Shown: positions 47,637 to 59,527 of the stretch, piece after piece
Layout of the letters: each line of letters begins with the position of its first letter
Numbering within the stretch: position 1 is the stretch's first letter
Source of the DNA: Phaseolus vulgaris
Taxonomy: Eukaryota > Streptophyta > Magnoliopsida > Fabales > Fabaceae
Assembly (NCBI RefSeq): GCF_000499845.2
Contig: NC_023758.2
Span: forward strand, 31,774,069 to 31,838,068
DNA: 64,000 nucleotides
Direction: 5' to 3'
Program-made: the position numbers and the translations under genes
The notes under the pieces: generated by a model
Told to the model about the DNA's origin: nothing
Seen by the model: the letters and a program-made list of their open reading frames with translations, nothing else
The model's database searches: none

Positions 47637-49508
47637 CTTACTATGATATCAGAGTCATTTCGAGTAGTCTATCCTCACGATTGTTTGTTAGACTTATTAG
47701 ATCACCTGTTATCAGTCGTTATCGAACCACTCATAATATATAGTTACACAAACAAGTTGGTAGTGCAAACCTGATGAGAATCAAAAAGATGTTGTTAATA
47801 GGAAGAATGAACAAGGGCCAAATCATTTAAAGTTCTTCTTATTAGTCTTTCAAAAGATGAGGCTTAACCCCACCTTATAAGTTCGTTTGATAAGATTAAG
47901 TTAAACTTAAAGTTTACTTCTTATCAAAAGACGAAGAGATATTAAATTCTGCATGAATTTTATATTAATTAAATTATGTGATAAAAGGACAAGATAAGTA
48001 CAAGTTTCCAGTTTACTATGTTTAACGCAAATGTTATTTCGTGTCGTATTAAGATTTTTTACTAAATATCTTGAATGTATATTATTTATTATTTTCAATG
48101 TATATCTAATGTAAGATTTGATAGAAGTGTTTTATTTTAGTTTTTTAACCAATGCTTTTGGTTACTGGTTGATATGATCATATTTTCAATCATTAATAAT
48201 ATCAAATAAATAAATTAGACCACGATCAACATTAATTTGCATATTACAATTTATTTCTATCTTTGGATGAGTTGCAAAAGGAGCTCCACATCAAACTTTT
48301 TGTAAGATGGTTTTAGCATGAAATTAAAGTTTAAGAGATTTATTTTTAATATAATTTAATGTTTTCGTCATTATATGTATTATTAAATAATTTATATTAA
48401 TATAGAAATAAATATATTATTTTATACAAAATTTATAATTTTTATTTACTAACTAACTATGATAGGACACAATATCTTATAATTAGATAAAAATAGGTTT
48501 TTGTTTTATTTTTTTCTATTTAACGAGTAAATAAGTATATAACAACACATTTGACAACTTTTAGAAAAAAACTTTTAGTCATAAATAGTAATTAAAAATA
48601 TGGTTTAAACTTTTGTTAGAAATCAATGAATTTAAACATATTTACAACCTTATAAAATAAAAAAAACAAACACTCATACTTAAAATTTTGGTAACTATAA
48701 GTTTTTCTTTTGCTTGAAATAAAATTTACATTTATTTTTGTAAATTTTAATGCACATTTAATGTTGGAGTGTTTGAGAATCTACTTGCGGAGTTTACACT
48801 TTCTAAAGCATTCAGATAGGAAGCAAATTTCGGCATATAATGTGTTTAGTTTTAATATGCTAAATTAGTTTTTTGATATGATAGGTTTTACAATGATTAT
48901 TATTTGTATTTTAAAATATGTTTTTGCGTGGCCTCAAACATATTTTGATAATTTTCCTTAAAGGTAAATAAAATGATTTTGGTAAAAGTGATAAAGAGAG
49001 AAATGAATGGAGGAGCGTGAGTGTTATGAGTGTCTGACAAAGAACTGTTAAATTCAACCAACTCCCAACAAGATGCATTTTCGCCGAATGAATGGGTTGG
49101 TGATTATGAATTGCAGTGCATTTGAATTTGAATTTGCATTTGCATGGGTAGTTGTTACCAGCATTACAGGTTGTAAAATGTACCTTTAAAATATAGATGT
49201 ATAAGTTTAATATTACTTTATGTGTTTTTCAATTTTTAATATATCAATTTCTACACTTTCTCTTTTTTTACTTCCTCGTAATAATAAATCATTAAATCCA
49301 AATATCTTACAAAATCTGTTAGTAGTAAACTTGTTATAGTTACTAACCTCTTTTTATCACTAACTTATATATTTCACTTCTTTTATTATAAAATGTTCCG
49401 CACAATATTATTAACGATTTAGTGTTGTTAAAGATATGTGAATTCTTAATCAGTGTATGATTTGTCTTTCCTTCTTGTGTGTTATCTGATATATACTAGA
49501 ATTTTCAC
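47637..49508. other. Intergenic between two LTR elements
   Basis: AT-rich. A stretch at about 47845-47930 has GATGAGGCTTAACCCCACCT, loosely like the dispersed repeat in the carrier intron. No gene is supported; the minus-strand frame 47907-48098 looks random. Confidence 0.5.
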
Positions 49509-49990
49509 TCTATCGGTTAGTATCACGGACCAATCTCAGTCCCTACTGCCCGAGGTAAAGGACATAAATGTACAACAATTATGATGACGATAAATGAGTC
49601 AACTCATACTCCAAAATATACGAAAAATATCTCTAACATAACATATAAAACTGATTAAACTGAAAGATACACCTCATATATTAAGGAACCGTTATTGCAT
49701 GTCAGTTAATCGTTGATATTCCGCCATAAGGGTCAAGACACATAAACCAAGCACTATAAATACAACATTATGTGAAGAACTGAGGTACGTTTTTACATTC
49801 TGCTAGAATACACCTAAATCAGAACGCTGACTTGAGTGTCGGAATGCAATCGCATGTACCCCTCCCCCCGCCTGACCAAACATCAACATTGAAGGAAGGA
49901 AACTTGAAAGAATTTGGAGATCATCGACACGTCAACAATTGTACATCCAATCACAAGTACTATCTTGGCCCCTCAGTCTATACAGGTACA
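49509..49990 (+). repeat. 5' LTR of the Gypsy-type element
   Basis: Starts TCTATCGGTTAG (TG changed to TC) and ends CAGGTACA, followed by the CGCCCACTGTGGGG primer-binding zone. It carries about 130 bp (roughly 49608-49745) that the 3' LTR lacks. Confidence 0.8.
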
Positions 49991-50040
49991 ATTAACGCCC
50001 ACTGTGGGGCCGAGATAGTATTCAATCTTCAACAACCGGC

Positions 50041-51300
50041 TACAATGGTGTCAACGAGGAATAATGCTAATAACGATCGTATGGAAGACGAGCAGATAAC
50101 TATGACCTAGGCCCTCCAAGCACAAATGGAGGAGCTACGACAAAAAGGCATTGTGGATCAATTGAAGAATGAAGAGGATTGACGTTGACATGAAGAGGAG
50201 ATTTCCCTTCTAAAAGAACAAAATAAAATCCTACTGTAGCGACTTGAGGGGCCTAACCGGGAAGAGCAATCCCGAGCACCACCAACCCCTCAAACTCACC
50301 AATCTAGAGCACCACTACCAACTCCTCAAACCCACCAAACCCCTTACACTCTTCAAACTCACCAGACTCACCAAAACTCTAGAAACAATCCTATCCCGAA
50401 TGATGAAGAGGACTCGAGAGGACACCCGTTCACATATGAGATAATCGACACACCACTTCTTTCCAAGTGGAAAAGATTAACTATCAAACTCTACGATGGT
50501 TCCACCGACCCGAACGAGCACCTAAATGTCATCAAGACACAAATGACCTTATACACAACCAACAAGGCAGTATGATGTAAGGTCTTTCCAACTTCCCTCC
50601 AAGAAGGACCACTCGGTTGGTTCACTGGACTCCCTCCCAACGTTGTGAGAAACTTCAAAGTCCTGACAACGAAGTTCATTACACAATAATTTGACTGCAT
50701 CATACCTTATTTGTGTCTCTCAACGTAAAGCAAGAAAAAGGAGAATCCTTGAGAGCATTTATGGATAGATTCAGCAAAAGTTTGCATGGGTATCAAAAAC
50801 TTGATGCCCGAGATAGCCATGCATCACCTCGTCTTGGCAATCCGACCAAGCTGATTCACTAAAAGCTTAATCAAGAGACCGACTAAAAACATGGATGAAT
50901 TGAGAAACTGTACTACCAAATTCATGTAGATAGAAGAACACATTGGCTATCATAGGCGTAAGCAATTTCAAGGTGTCGATAAAGGGAAAGAGAAAGAAAA
51001 AGACAGAAGCAATCGACCTACACCAAGTCAGTCCGATCGTTTGAGAGAAAATTGGGGACCTTGATTTCTTAGTTACACACCACTGACTGTTCTAAGGGGA
51101 AGAGTTCTGGACGAAGCACTGCAGGCCGAGTTAATCCCGCCATTGAAGCAATCACAAACTCCAAGGAATGTGAATACATCTAAACATTGTTAGTATCATC
51201 GTAACTACGACCATACGATCGAAGACTGCCAAACATTGAAAGATAAGATAAAAGAACTTATTTAAGCTGGCCACTTTCGCAAATTTATTAAGACTGACAC
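50041..51300 (+). pseudogene. Gypsy gag-like region, several stops
   Basis: Begins MVSTRNNANNDRMEDEQ and includes a Gln/Pro-rich part, then the gag fold (WKRLTIKLYDGSTDPNEHLN, LQEGPLGWFTGLPPNV, GESLRAFMDRFSK). The zinc-knuckle equivalent is poor. At least four in-frame stops and frame changes show it is dead. The product would have been the particle shell protein. Confidence 0.72.
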
Positions 51301-51412
51301 CAACACCTACCGATCTCCTCAAAGGGATCGGTATCCGTCCAGAGAACAAAAAGAACAATACGATCGTCCGGGACGAGGAGATTCACGTCGACCCGATGAT
51401 AACCAATGTTCG

Positions 51413-52174
51413 ATGGGACAAAGACGAAGTGAGAGACCAATAAGAAGGACTCGACCACGAAGTGAAAGTCCTGAAAGGAACAATCGGACCAGACGTAGGG
51501 TCCAAGAGGTTATTAACACTATTGTTGGACCGGTATCACTTGGCGTACCTGGACGAGAAGTCAACACAATAGTCGAAGGTTTTGCAGGAGGTGGATGTTC
51601 TAGTTCAGCTAGAAAGAAGCATCTTCGGGCCATCCAGTCGGCCCATTCCATGTCCACCCGGAACCGACCGAGGATGCCCCCAATTACCTTTACCGACAAT
51701 GATTTCACTACAATAGACCCAACACAGGATGATCCCATGGTAATTACCGTGGAAATAGACAAGTTTGCAGTCACCAAGGTCCTAGACGATCAAGGTAGCT
51801 CAGTGGATATCCTTTACTAGAAGACTTTTAAGAAAATAAGGATTCCTAAAACAGAAATCCAGCCTTATAACGAACAAATTGTTAGATTCTCAGGCAAACG
51901 AGTGGATACTAGAGGATTTATCAACTTATATACTACATTCAGAGAAGAGGGGCATTTGAGTAAAACCATAAAGATAAGGTATTTATTGGTTAATGTAAAT
52001 ACCTCCTATAACATACTGCTCGAGCGGTCGTCCATATATAAATTGTCTGAAGGCGATATCCTCCACCCCTCACCTAGCTATGAAGTTTCCATCAATGCCC
52101 GGAGATATCGTCACGATCTATGTAGATCAGAAATTTGCTCGCGAATGTTATGTCGCAAGTCTAAAGGTTGAACC
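51413..52174 (+). pseudogene. Gypsy aspartic protease region, interrupted
   Basis: An Arg-rich linker (SERPIRRTRPRSESPERNNR) leads to AITFTDNDF-like and MVITVEIDKFAVTKVLDDQG, then SSVDILY at a stop (51818-51820), then NEQIVRFSGKRVDTRGFINL and a YLLVNVNTSYNILLERSSIY segment. VLDDQGSSVDILY corresponds to the active-site loop of this Gypsy group. It ends in a different frame. Confidence 0.75.
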
Positions 52175-52345
52175 TACCATACGACTATATAGAACATCAC
52201 CACGTGGTCGGTCTCGTAAAAGAGCAAGACGGTCAACTAAAAGGCGCTCTCATGACAGAAGAACAAGAGAACATTTGGTTGCACTTTTGTCCCTTGCCCC
52301 TTGCCTCTTTGAGATTATGACCATAAGACACACATTGGAACGTCC

Positions 52346-52800
52346 TTGAAACCAAACGATAGCAAGTTAGTAAGTCAAACTTTGATTGATAATACTGACT
52401 TATTTGCATGGACAACTGCTGATATGCGCGAGGTGAGCCCAAATATCATTACACACCGCCTCTCCATTTACAAAGATGCCAGACCGATAGCTATGGGCGA
52501 AGAAAAGCGCAATGCCGCACGAAAAGAAACTGAGCAATTAACGAAAGTTGGTTTCATTAGAAAAGCACACTATACAACATGGTTGACCAACGTCGTTGTG
52601 GTCAAGAAATCAAATGAAAAGTGGAGAATGTGTGTAGATTACACTGATCTTAATAAAAACATGCCCTAAAGACTCTTATCTCTTGTCGAGCATTGATCCG
52701 CTCGTAGATGGAGCAACAGGTATCTACCATGCATTTAATGCTCCCAAAACGGTCATATCTCACCTCGGGAACCCCAATGGTAATCTCCGGCTCTTCAGAA
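52346..52800 (+). pseudogene. Gypsy reverse transcriptase, N-terminal fragment
   Basis: The chain has DLFAWTTADMREVSPNIITH, RLSIYKDARPI, VGFIRKAHYTTWLTNVVVVK and KWRMCVDYTDLNK, matching the fingers region of Gypsy RT. After NMP a 1-nt shift occurs and the text continues KDSYLLSSIDPLVDGATGIY before meeting the 3' purine tract. The YxDD catalytic motif and everything beyond are deleted. Confidence 0.85.
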
Positions 52801-52829
52801 ATTAATTTCTTCAAGCTTGGAGGGGCAAG

Positions 52830-53181
52830 TGTACCGGTCGATACCGGACATACCAGTCTCAGTCCCTATGACCGACTGCTTGAGTCAAAGGACATAAATG
52901 TACCACAATTATGATAGCGTTGAATGAGTCAACTCACACTATAAATAGAACTTTCTATGAATAAGTGAAGCACGTTTTTACATTCTATTAGAATACACCT
53001 AAATCAGAACACTAAGTTAGACGTCTGAGTGCAATCGTAGGTACCCCTCCCCCCCCCCCCGCCTGACCGGGCATCAACATTGAAGGAAGGAAGCTTGAAA
53101 GAATTTGGAGATCATCGACACGTAAGCAATTGTACATCCAACCATAGGTACTATCTGGGTTCCTTAGTCTATACTGGTACA
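52830..53181 (+). repeat. 3' LTR of the Gypsy-type element
   Basis: Starts TGTACCGGTCGATACC and ends CTGGTACA. It has a poly(C) run at about 53048-53060 that is longer than the matching run in the 5' LTR. Confidence 0.83.
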
Positions 53182-53863
53182 TCCACCATATGCTTTCTGT
53201 ATCTGGTCTTGTTACTGGCCTAATTAAATAATAAACACTACCCCCTTTTAAAGGTTGATTATCCGGAATTTCTTGATTTAGGTTGATACGACATTGATGT
53301 TTTTAAATATAAACATCGATATTTGATCATTTACACGCAATATCAGGTTCGACTCATGATGTTATAGTTTCCTAACCTCGACCATAAGCCAATGAGACTA
53401 AAAAGTCAAATTTATTTTGACAATCCTAAACCTATCTAAATATCTTTTACTATCAAACTTGACCCATAACAATATATAAATCAAATTAATTATTTACTTT
53501 CTAAATTCCCTAACGGAGAAGGCTAACTTTGTCAATGCCATTGTGTTATATGAGAAACAATCGTTATTATTGTGAGTTCAAAATTATTATAAAGGATGTT
53601 TTTTAGTACATTACATATTATTTATTTGTCACATTCAGAAAATAACCCTACTGAAAAAATGTTTTAAAAAATTGTGAATATGAAGAGATTAATTTTGACA
53701 TTATGATTAATACTATGATTTAATGAAGATAGATAGAAGTTGATCCAGTCACGTGGTTGGCTTCGCAATTAACCCTCTCATCCTTTCCCTTTTCCTCTGT
53801 TTCTCTATATCTCCAATTCCTCAAACTCAATCTTCATTTTTTATCACTTAACCATCAATCGCC
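53182..53863. other. Intergenic and promoter of the 53864 gene
   Basis: The block 53240-53500 has words similar to the 6300-6550 repeat (ACTTGACCCATAAC). The last 100 bp are CT-rich, typical of a plant leader. Confidence 0.5.
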
Positions 53864-54385
53864 ATGAGTGCACCCTTTGCCTCCTCCACTGCCATTTTCT
53901 TCTGCTTCCTTTCTTCCTTCTTCTTCTTCACCTTCGCTTCTGCTCGTGTTCCCTTCCAGGTTCACTTTCACCGCACCAACTCCAATTCACTCGCCAACAC
54001 TCCAAACCAAAACCCAAACCCAAACCCAAACCAAAACCAGTGGAAGCCCAAACGTCAACCCCTCCGTTCAACCACCCGTCCATCCAAACCTCTTCCCTTC
54101 CCAGTTTTCCGGTTGGACCATTCTGTTCCCCGACATCCTCTGCCGCTGTCCTCGCGCCTCGACTCCTGGAAGCCGCGCCCACGCGCCCACGGCTTTGACC
54201 CACTGCCACGCGCCGGAGTGAGACACGTGGCACGCGGCTGGACCAGATTTGGGGTTGTCGAACCCACCTTGTTTCGCCGTCGTGGCATGGGCCGGGACAG
54301 AAGGCTCTCTCACCCTGACCAACACATGAGCCACGCTCCCACTGGGTTCGTCAGAAGGATCCGCAAGTTCTTGAATCGCTTCTAG
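53864..54385 (+). CDS. Small secreted basic protein, unknown function
   Basis: 173 aa, one exon. Residues 1-27 form a clear signal peptide (MSAPFASSTAIFFCFLSSFF, hydrophobic, ending in FASA before RVPF). A Asn/Pro/Gln-rich stretch (PNQNPNPNPNQNQW, about 47-61) follows, then an Arg/Pro/His-rich middle, and a C-terminal basic amphipathic end GFVRRIRKFLNRF. There is no Cys after the signal peptide. I do not recognise the family. The start has a fair context (CGCCATGAG) after a CT-rich leader, and the coding part is far richer in GC than its flanks. Other frames over the same stretch are also open because of composition; this frame is preferred for its signal peptide and length. It could be a hydroxyproline-rich or peptide precursor; both are guesses. 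Confidence 0.6.
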   Translation: MSAPFASSTAIFFCFLSSFFFFTFASARVPFQVHFHRTNSNSLANTPNQNPNPNPNQNQWKPKRQPLRSTTRPSKPLPFPVFRLDHSVPRHPLPLSSRLDSWKPRPRAHGFDPLPRAGVRHVARGWTRFGVVEPTLFRRRGMGRDRRLSHPDQHMSHAPTGFVRRIRKFLNRF

Positions 54386-55702
54386 TTTTTATTCATCGTA
54401 CATACGTACATTCTAAATACCTACTTCTACACGATCAACGCGTATTTAGTAATGTATTTATCTACGTATGTATTTCATTTCTTCTCTTCTCCATAACGCT
54501 TATATATAACACACACCATTACCTCCTCCTCATCGCATTTTTATGCTTTGCAGATTCAGGTTTGGTTTGCCATGGCTTCTACACATACCGTTTTGGAATG
54601 CTTCTTTCACGAATTCCATTGTCTAAACTATCAATTTTGTTCTCTCCACTAAATAATCCTTGAGATAATAAAACTATTTAATACTTTTCTCATCATTCAA
54701 TATTCGTTAATTTAGTGAGGCGTTCCAGAAAGTTCAAAATCCAAAACTTGTTTTAATATTTGTAGCGTTATGGACTCAATCAATCTGATTTAGAGATATG
54801 TAAGTTGAAATGAGATTGTAAGAATCAGTTTACTTTTATCCTAATTGGCTTATGTAAAAGGTTAGGAGTTGTAGAGTCATTGGTCCAATCAGAAATTATG
54901 TATAATCAGATTGTCTATTAATTTTTATATTTAAAGATGTTAATGTCGTATCAGTATAACCCATGAAACTTGTAAGGATAGGATTAGTGACCATCTTAAA
55001 GTTTAATCGACTTCAATTACATGTTCTAGTTGAGAAACATTCATCAATACAAAAAAGATTACCGTTCCATGCGAGAAAAAATAGATAAGTGAAAAAAAAA
55101 AAAAAAAAAAAAAATCCTAATGTGAAGCTTGATCCAATTTTTTCTTTGTTTAAGGATAATTGATATGATAGATATATTCTATTGTAGTATACACGTCTTC
55201 AAAATATGGAATTGATTTTTATATAATTAATTATTAAATAATTAAATATATTGTTTTAAATCACATAGTATCGGTTATTTAATATTTAAAACATGAAATT
55301 GATAAAAAAGAAAAAGGACTGACACCTAATTTTTTTTATGAATCCAACTTCACGATTGAGGATTAAATTAAAACTTAAAAGTGATAGAGAGAATGTATAA
55401 TGATTTTAGTGAATAGAACATACTGGTTGATGATTTAAGTAAATTGAATCGAATTCAACTCATTTATATTATTTCAACTGTCTGAATTATTTAAATTATT
55501 ATCTGTGAAATAATTTACATTTGCCAATTTATGTATCAAATAAAGATTCCAGTTATAATTATTAGAAGAACAATTAGATAAAACAATTATTTACAGGTTT
55601 GGGCTGAAAAACTTTGAAACCAATATAACATGCAATTTAATGTTTTGGGCCATCAGCTAGTGCAAATGCAAGTAATGGGGCACTCAATGCCCATTCTATT
55701 GA
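54386..55702. other. Intergenic
   Basis: 3' UTR of the secreted-protein gene, then AT-rich sequence with an A23 run at 55092-55114. No gene is supported. Confidence 0.55.
55092..55114. repeat. Poly(A) run, 23 bp
   Basis: An uninterrupted A run. No LINE or SINE body was seen beside it, so it is listed only as a homopolymer. Confidence 0.95.
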
Positions 55703-56252
55703 GGCAGTTTCTTCCTGCACCACTATATTTTTCTCCCTGCACCCCTAAAATGTTATGCAAAGACTAAACTGTCTATATTATTTTTTAAAATCCGAAAATT
55801 CACTTGAACTGTATTTATTTTTTTGCATTCTGGATTATAGAATCCATAAAATTTTGGATCCACCATTCCGTAATTCAAAATATGCATTTCACATTTAAAA
55901 ATCCATCATTCAGAAAAGTATTATGGATCCACCAATCCGAAATATTCATTCCGTATTCAGAAATCCATAATTAAAAAAAAACATTCAAGATCCACCAATC
56001 TGTAACAGAATTGGGCTTTCGGATTCAACAATCTGGAAATTAATAATTTATGCAAAATTTGCTTCTAAAACACCCCTCATTCGAAAAAAAAATGATTCAG
56101 TTCTGCATTGATGAATCCATAGCACACTCCCAAATCCTGATTTTCAGTAACCACAGTGCCCTTTTTCAAATAAGAGATCAAGACCAGTTTTGTGATTTAA
56201 AATTTTGTAGGAGTGCAGGAAGAAAAACGTAAGGGTGTAGGAAGAAGAAGCC
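55703..56252. mobile_element. Non-autonomous Mutator-like element, 550 bp, 9-bp target duplication
   Basis: The ends GGCAGTTTCTTCCTGCACC and (reverse complement of the right end) GGCTTCTTCTTCCTACACC are inverted repeats, continuing inward with further matching CTTCCTGCAC words. TTCTATTGA is repeated exactly at 55694-55702 and 56253-56261. Nine base pairs is the duplication size of Mutator-like (MULE) elements. The interior holds several degenerate copies of (G/A)GATCCACCA(A/T)TC and ATTC(C/T)G words and no transposase. The frame 56050-56232 is not a gene. Confidence 0.86.
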
Positions 56253-58250
56253 TTCTATTGAACCCGTTGAAAATGATAGCCGAAATATGAGAACAAGACC
56301 TAAAGGTCCACTCAGTGAACTTAATTAAAAACGAACCCAAAAGTATTTGAACTTAAATTCTTAAAGTCAAAAATAAAAAAGCTCACAAGTTTAGTCCACC
56401 CCATTCAATAAATAATAATCTTTCTTATTCGGCTGATTCTCCCACCACACCAGATCAATTCAGATCTGCACCCAACACATACATATGAAAAGTTCTTTTT
56501 ATCTTTAATGATTTAAAACACTATTTAGGATTTATTGAGACACATCACTAAGCATGGTGGCGGTGGTGAGAAAGAGTTGATGATGAAAAAAAGTGTGCAT
56601 CGAATAAGGTAATGTTGGTGGATTGTGATACACAATGTTCACTGTGAGTTTTTTGTAAAACTGATGAATTTTGGATCTCTATATTCAGAGGTGTTTTTCT
56701 AATCTAAAATAGAAATTTTCTGAGTGATGTGTCCAGAAACTTAAAAGAAGAGTTGATTGTTTTTTTATTTGGATTTTCATAAGTATTCCGAATATGAAAA
56801 TCTAGAAGGCAATCATATTACAAATGCGTAAATCCAAAAGTCAGAATGTATTTTTTTTTTCATTAGATGCAATTTTTTGAAAATAAAAATGACGATGGCA
56901 CTTTCGAATATTTTTTTATGTCGGGTGCATATAAGAATTGATATGGGTAGGGTGAAACAACCTTTATGTTATTGTCGAGCGGCTTTTTTTATATATGTCC
57001 AATTAAAATATCATACAATTAGGTGTCTTCTTGCCTTAGTGGTGAAAAAAAATCATGTCACTAATTGACCATGTCCACAAATACGAAGAGCTTAAATTTG
57101 TAATAGTTTTATATTTGAAGTAATTAATTGTTTTAAATAAAAGTAAGTCTAATAAATTTTAATTCTAAACGTTGAAATTTTGTGTAGTGGAGAATTTTGT
57201 TATAAAAGTAACCTCAAACTTTAAACTTTCTACATCACAATTCGTAAATATAATTGAATTAAAATAAAAAGTTATTATTCAAAGAAAAAATAGAAAACAT
57301 TTCCAGATTCGGTTTAGGGTTTAGAATGAGCAAATTCCTGAACAAAAGTTTTGTTGTCAGAAAATACAAAAAAAATATTAATTCTAAAAAAAACAAAAAC
57401 ATGAGCTTAGCCTTTGGTCGCATTCCAATATTTGTAACTTTACGCTATAAACACTCTTGTTTGTTCCTTGTATCCTGCTGTCGCAAACTGATAGCCAATT
57501 CTGTTGCTACGATTCTATCAGAAAATAAAAAATGGTTAATGATGAAAGTTCCACAAGAAAAGATTCATTACTTCTTTTGATAGAAATTAAATGTCTATAG
57601 AATTATTGCATATTTTACCGATGAATGTTACAGAAGTAAAGTTTGTGCAATAGAAGTAATCCCCACGATAATTTTGTATAGAATTTGCTCTTGGAAGATA
57701 AGTATGATAGAATAAAACACCGCCACAAACTCTTTGTTAGGAAAGGCTTTTAGTTAATTTTTTGACCCAAGAAGTATAAACTGTCCATAATCTAATCGAT
57801 ATTGAAATATATTGGTGAAACGGAAACAATTAACTAGTATTACAAACATTTTATATGATTAACCAGCAAGCAATTAATGTTATGAAATCAGTAAAATATG
57901 TTATTCTGATACAGGTTTAACATTGATCAGAACTGAAGTGGAATGGTACAGTATTAATCATGGATGGTGAAGAACAGAACAGGGTAACATTTGCAGTTGC
58001 TGAAACAAGGAGTGCTATGAATAGGAAAATTTATAATCACAGCAACTGCAAAAGAAAAACTCCTCAACCGAGCCTTCAGCAAAAATTCAAGGCTCAAACC
58101 ACAGCCATAGAAGTTCTACTCAAAACGCTAAGAAAGAAACCTCTCTTTCACCATTCCATCAGACAAAACAAAACAAAACAAAACCACACAACACTAATAT
58201 TTTGGTTTTCATATATTATACACATCACTGCTAACCTAAGAAAGACTCTA
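56253..58250. other. Intergenic
   Basis: AT-rich. The frames 56877-57068 and 57326-57580 have no recognisable features. The last 300 bp are downstream of the ERF gene and may hold its 3' UTR. Confidence 0.5.
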
Positions 58251-59219
58251 TCAAATGGCAAGAACTTCCCAAATCAACTCGGGATCGAAAGAAGGCAACC
58301 TCGCCAGGGAACAACCTTCGAACTCTGTGTCGTCCGTTACCATCGTTGGACATTCCATGGAAACCGACGCCGGCGAGTTCTCCCCCTTCCAAATCCCGTC
58401 CTCCGAAACGCTGGGCGAAAACAACTCGTTCGCCCAATTATCGCAAAAAATCGACGACGGCGACAGCGGCAGCGAGGAGGAGGAGGAGGAGGCGGAAGAA
58501 TTGATCTTCTCGCTCTGCTTGCGGGTGGCGTGAGCGGTGGCCGAACTGAGCTTCTTGGCGGCGATCTTTTTGGCTCTCTCCCTTTTCACCTTTTGGCATA
58601 TGGCTTGGATTTTGGCGTCGACGGAGCTCTTCAAGGCGTTCAATCTGGCGGAATCTCCGAACCCCAACTTGGTGGGGTCCTTCAAATTGGGGAAATTCAA
58701 GCGCGCGTACTCTCCACGTAGCTTATAGGCGGCGCGGTCGTAGGCATAGGCGGCGGCTTCGGCGGTGTCGTAGGTGCCCAACCACACTCTCATCCTGTTC
58801 TGGGGCAGTCTAATTTCCGCGACCCATTTGCCCCTGTGTCTCTGTCTCACTCCCCTGTAGAGCTTTTTCTTGCAAGGGTTGGTCAAAGAAGAAGTCAACG
58901 AACTAGTGTAAACAGAGTTCATAGAAGGATTCGCCAAGGAAGTGGGAAGAAAAGACCCATTCCCCCTGTTTTCTTGGTAGAACTTTTGGAGGATGTCCCT
59001 CTGGCGAAGGTAGACGGAAGAGCCCAAAGGCTCAAACCCCGAACACCCAAATGGTTCCAAATGATCCAACACGGAGTTGCTACTGCTGGCGTTTGTTGGG
59101 GGGCAGCAATTCGAGAAGATTGAGTCCAGGGCGTTTGAACCACCTGTTAATATCAGGTTCGATAAGGAAGAACCAATATCGGTTCCAAGCTCTGAGTTTC
59201 TTTCTTGCATTCCGTCCAT
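58251..59219 (-). CDS. AP2/ERF transcription factor, ERF061/ERF062-like
   Basis: 322 aa, single exon. Residues 1-115 are Ser/Asn-rich. The AP2 domain spans about 120-177: [40 protein letters not shown] and [20 protein letters not shown]. It is followed by the conserved group I block [20 protein letters not shown] and [18 protein letters not shown]. The acidic end (DDTEFEG ... [13 protein letters not shown]) is a likely activation region. The WVAEIRLP and [16 protein letters not shown] words place it with Arabidopsis ERF061/ERF062, near the RAP2.4 group. Residue 129 is Arg where the family has Trp (RQRHWGKW), a residue that contacts DNA in AtERF1. The rest is intact. A long open antisense frame (57960-58721) exists only because of composition. 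Confidence 0.93.
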   Translation of the reverse strand: MDGMQERNSELGTDIGSSLSNLILTGGSNALDSIFSNCCPPTNASSSNSVLDHLEPFGCSGFEPLGSSVYLRQRDILQKFYQENRGNGSFLPTSLANPSMNSVYTSSLTSSLTNPCKKKLYRGVRQRHRGKWVAEIRLPQNRMRVWLGTYDTAEAAAYAYDRAAYKLRGEYARLNFPNLKDPTKLGFGDSARLNALKSSVDAKIQAICQKVKRERAKKIAAKKLSSATAHATRKQSEKINSSASSSSSSLPLSPSSIFCDNWANELFSPSVSEDGIWKGENSPASVSMECPTMVTDDTEFEGCSLARLPSFDPELIWEVLAI

Positions 59220-59518
59220 GGTTATGGCGAAACCTTAATCTCCAGTGTCTTTTTACCCAAACACTGGCAAACCAAAAGAGGGGGGTTCTGTAACAAAGAA
59301 AGAACAATGTATAAGAAGAAGGTCACTCGAAAAAACTGGTCCCTCTTCCTAACTATACAGGAAACAAAAAATAGTTCTTGCAATTTGTGAAGGAAGTGTT
59401 GCTGAGAAAAAGGAAGAGAAGGATGAAAGAAGAGGAAGAGGAAGATGATAATGGGTTGCGGTGGGGTTTGGAACAGTATGCTATGGTGGGAGTGTTGGTA
59501 ATTACCATGGGCAGGGAT

Positions 59519-59527
59519 TATTTATAG
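59519..59527 (-). promoter_or_regulatory. Probable TATA box of the ERF gene
   Basis: CTATAAATA on the minus strand, 300 bp before the ATG (59219), a good plant TATA consensus. It implies a leader of about 270 nt unless an intron or other start is used. Confidence 0.55.

Larger units (their letters stand above)
49509..53181 (+). mobile_element. Gypsy-type LTR element, internally deleted and decayed
   Basis: The LTRs are 49509-49990 (482 bp) and 52830-53181 (352 bp). The interior, in order, has a gag-like region (50041-51300), an aspartic protease region (51700-52060) and the N-terminal end of reverse transcriptase (52346-52800). RT motifs after LNKNMP, RNase H and integrase are missing. Many in-frame stops and shifts are present. 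A GGAGGGGCAAG purine tract precedes the 3' LTR. Flanks TTCAC and TCCAC fit a 5-bp target duplication with one change. The domain order and the protease and RT sequence fit Ty3/Gypsy. Confidence 0.88.

Noticed and set aside
53868..54334. Other open frames over the secreted-protein gene, on both strands
   Set aside because: They share the same GC-rich stretch; only the 53864 frame has a signal peptide and runs the full length.
57960..58721. Long plus-strand open frame (253 codons) overlapping the ERF gene
   Set aside because: It is antisense to the AP2 coding frame and is open because of base composition; its peptide has no domain.
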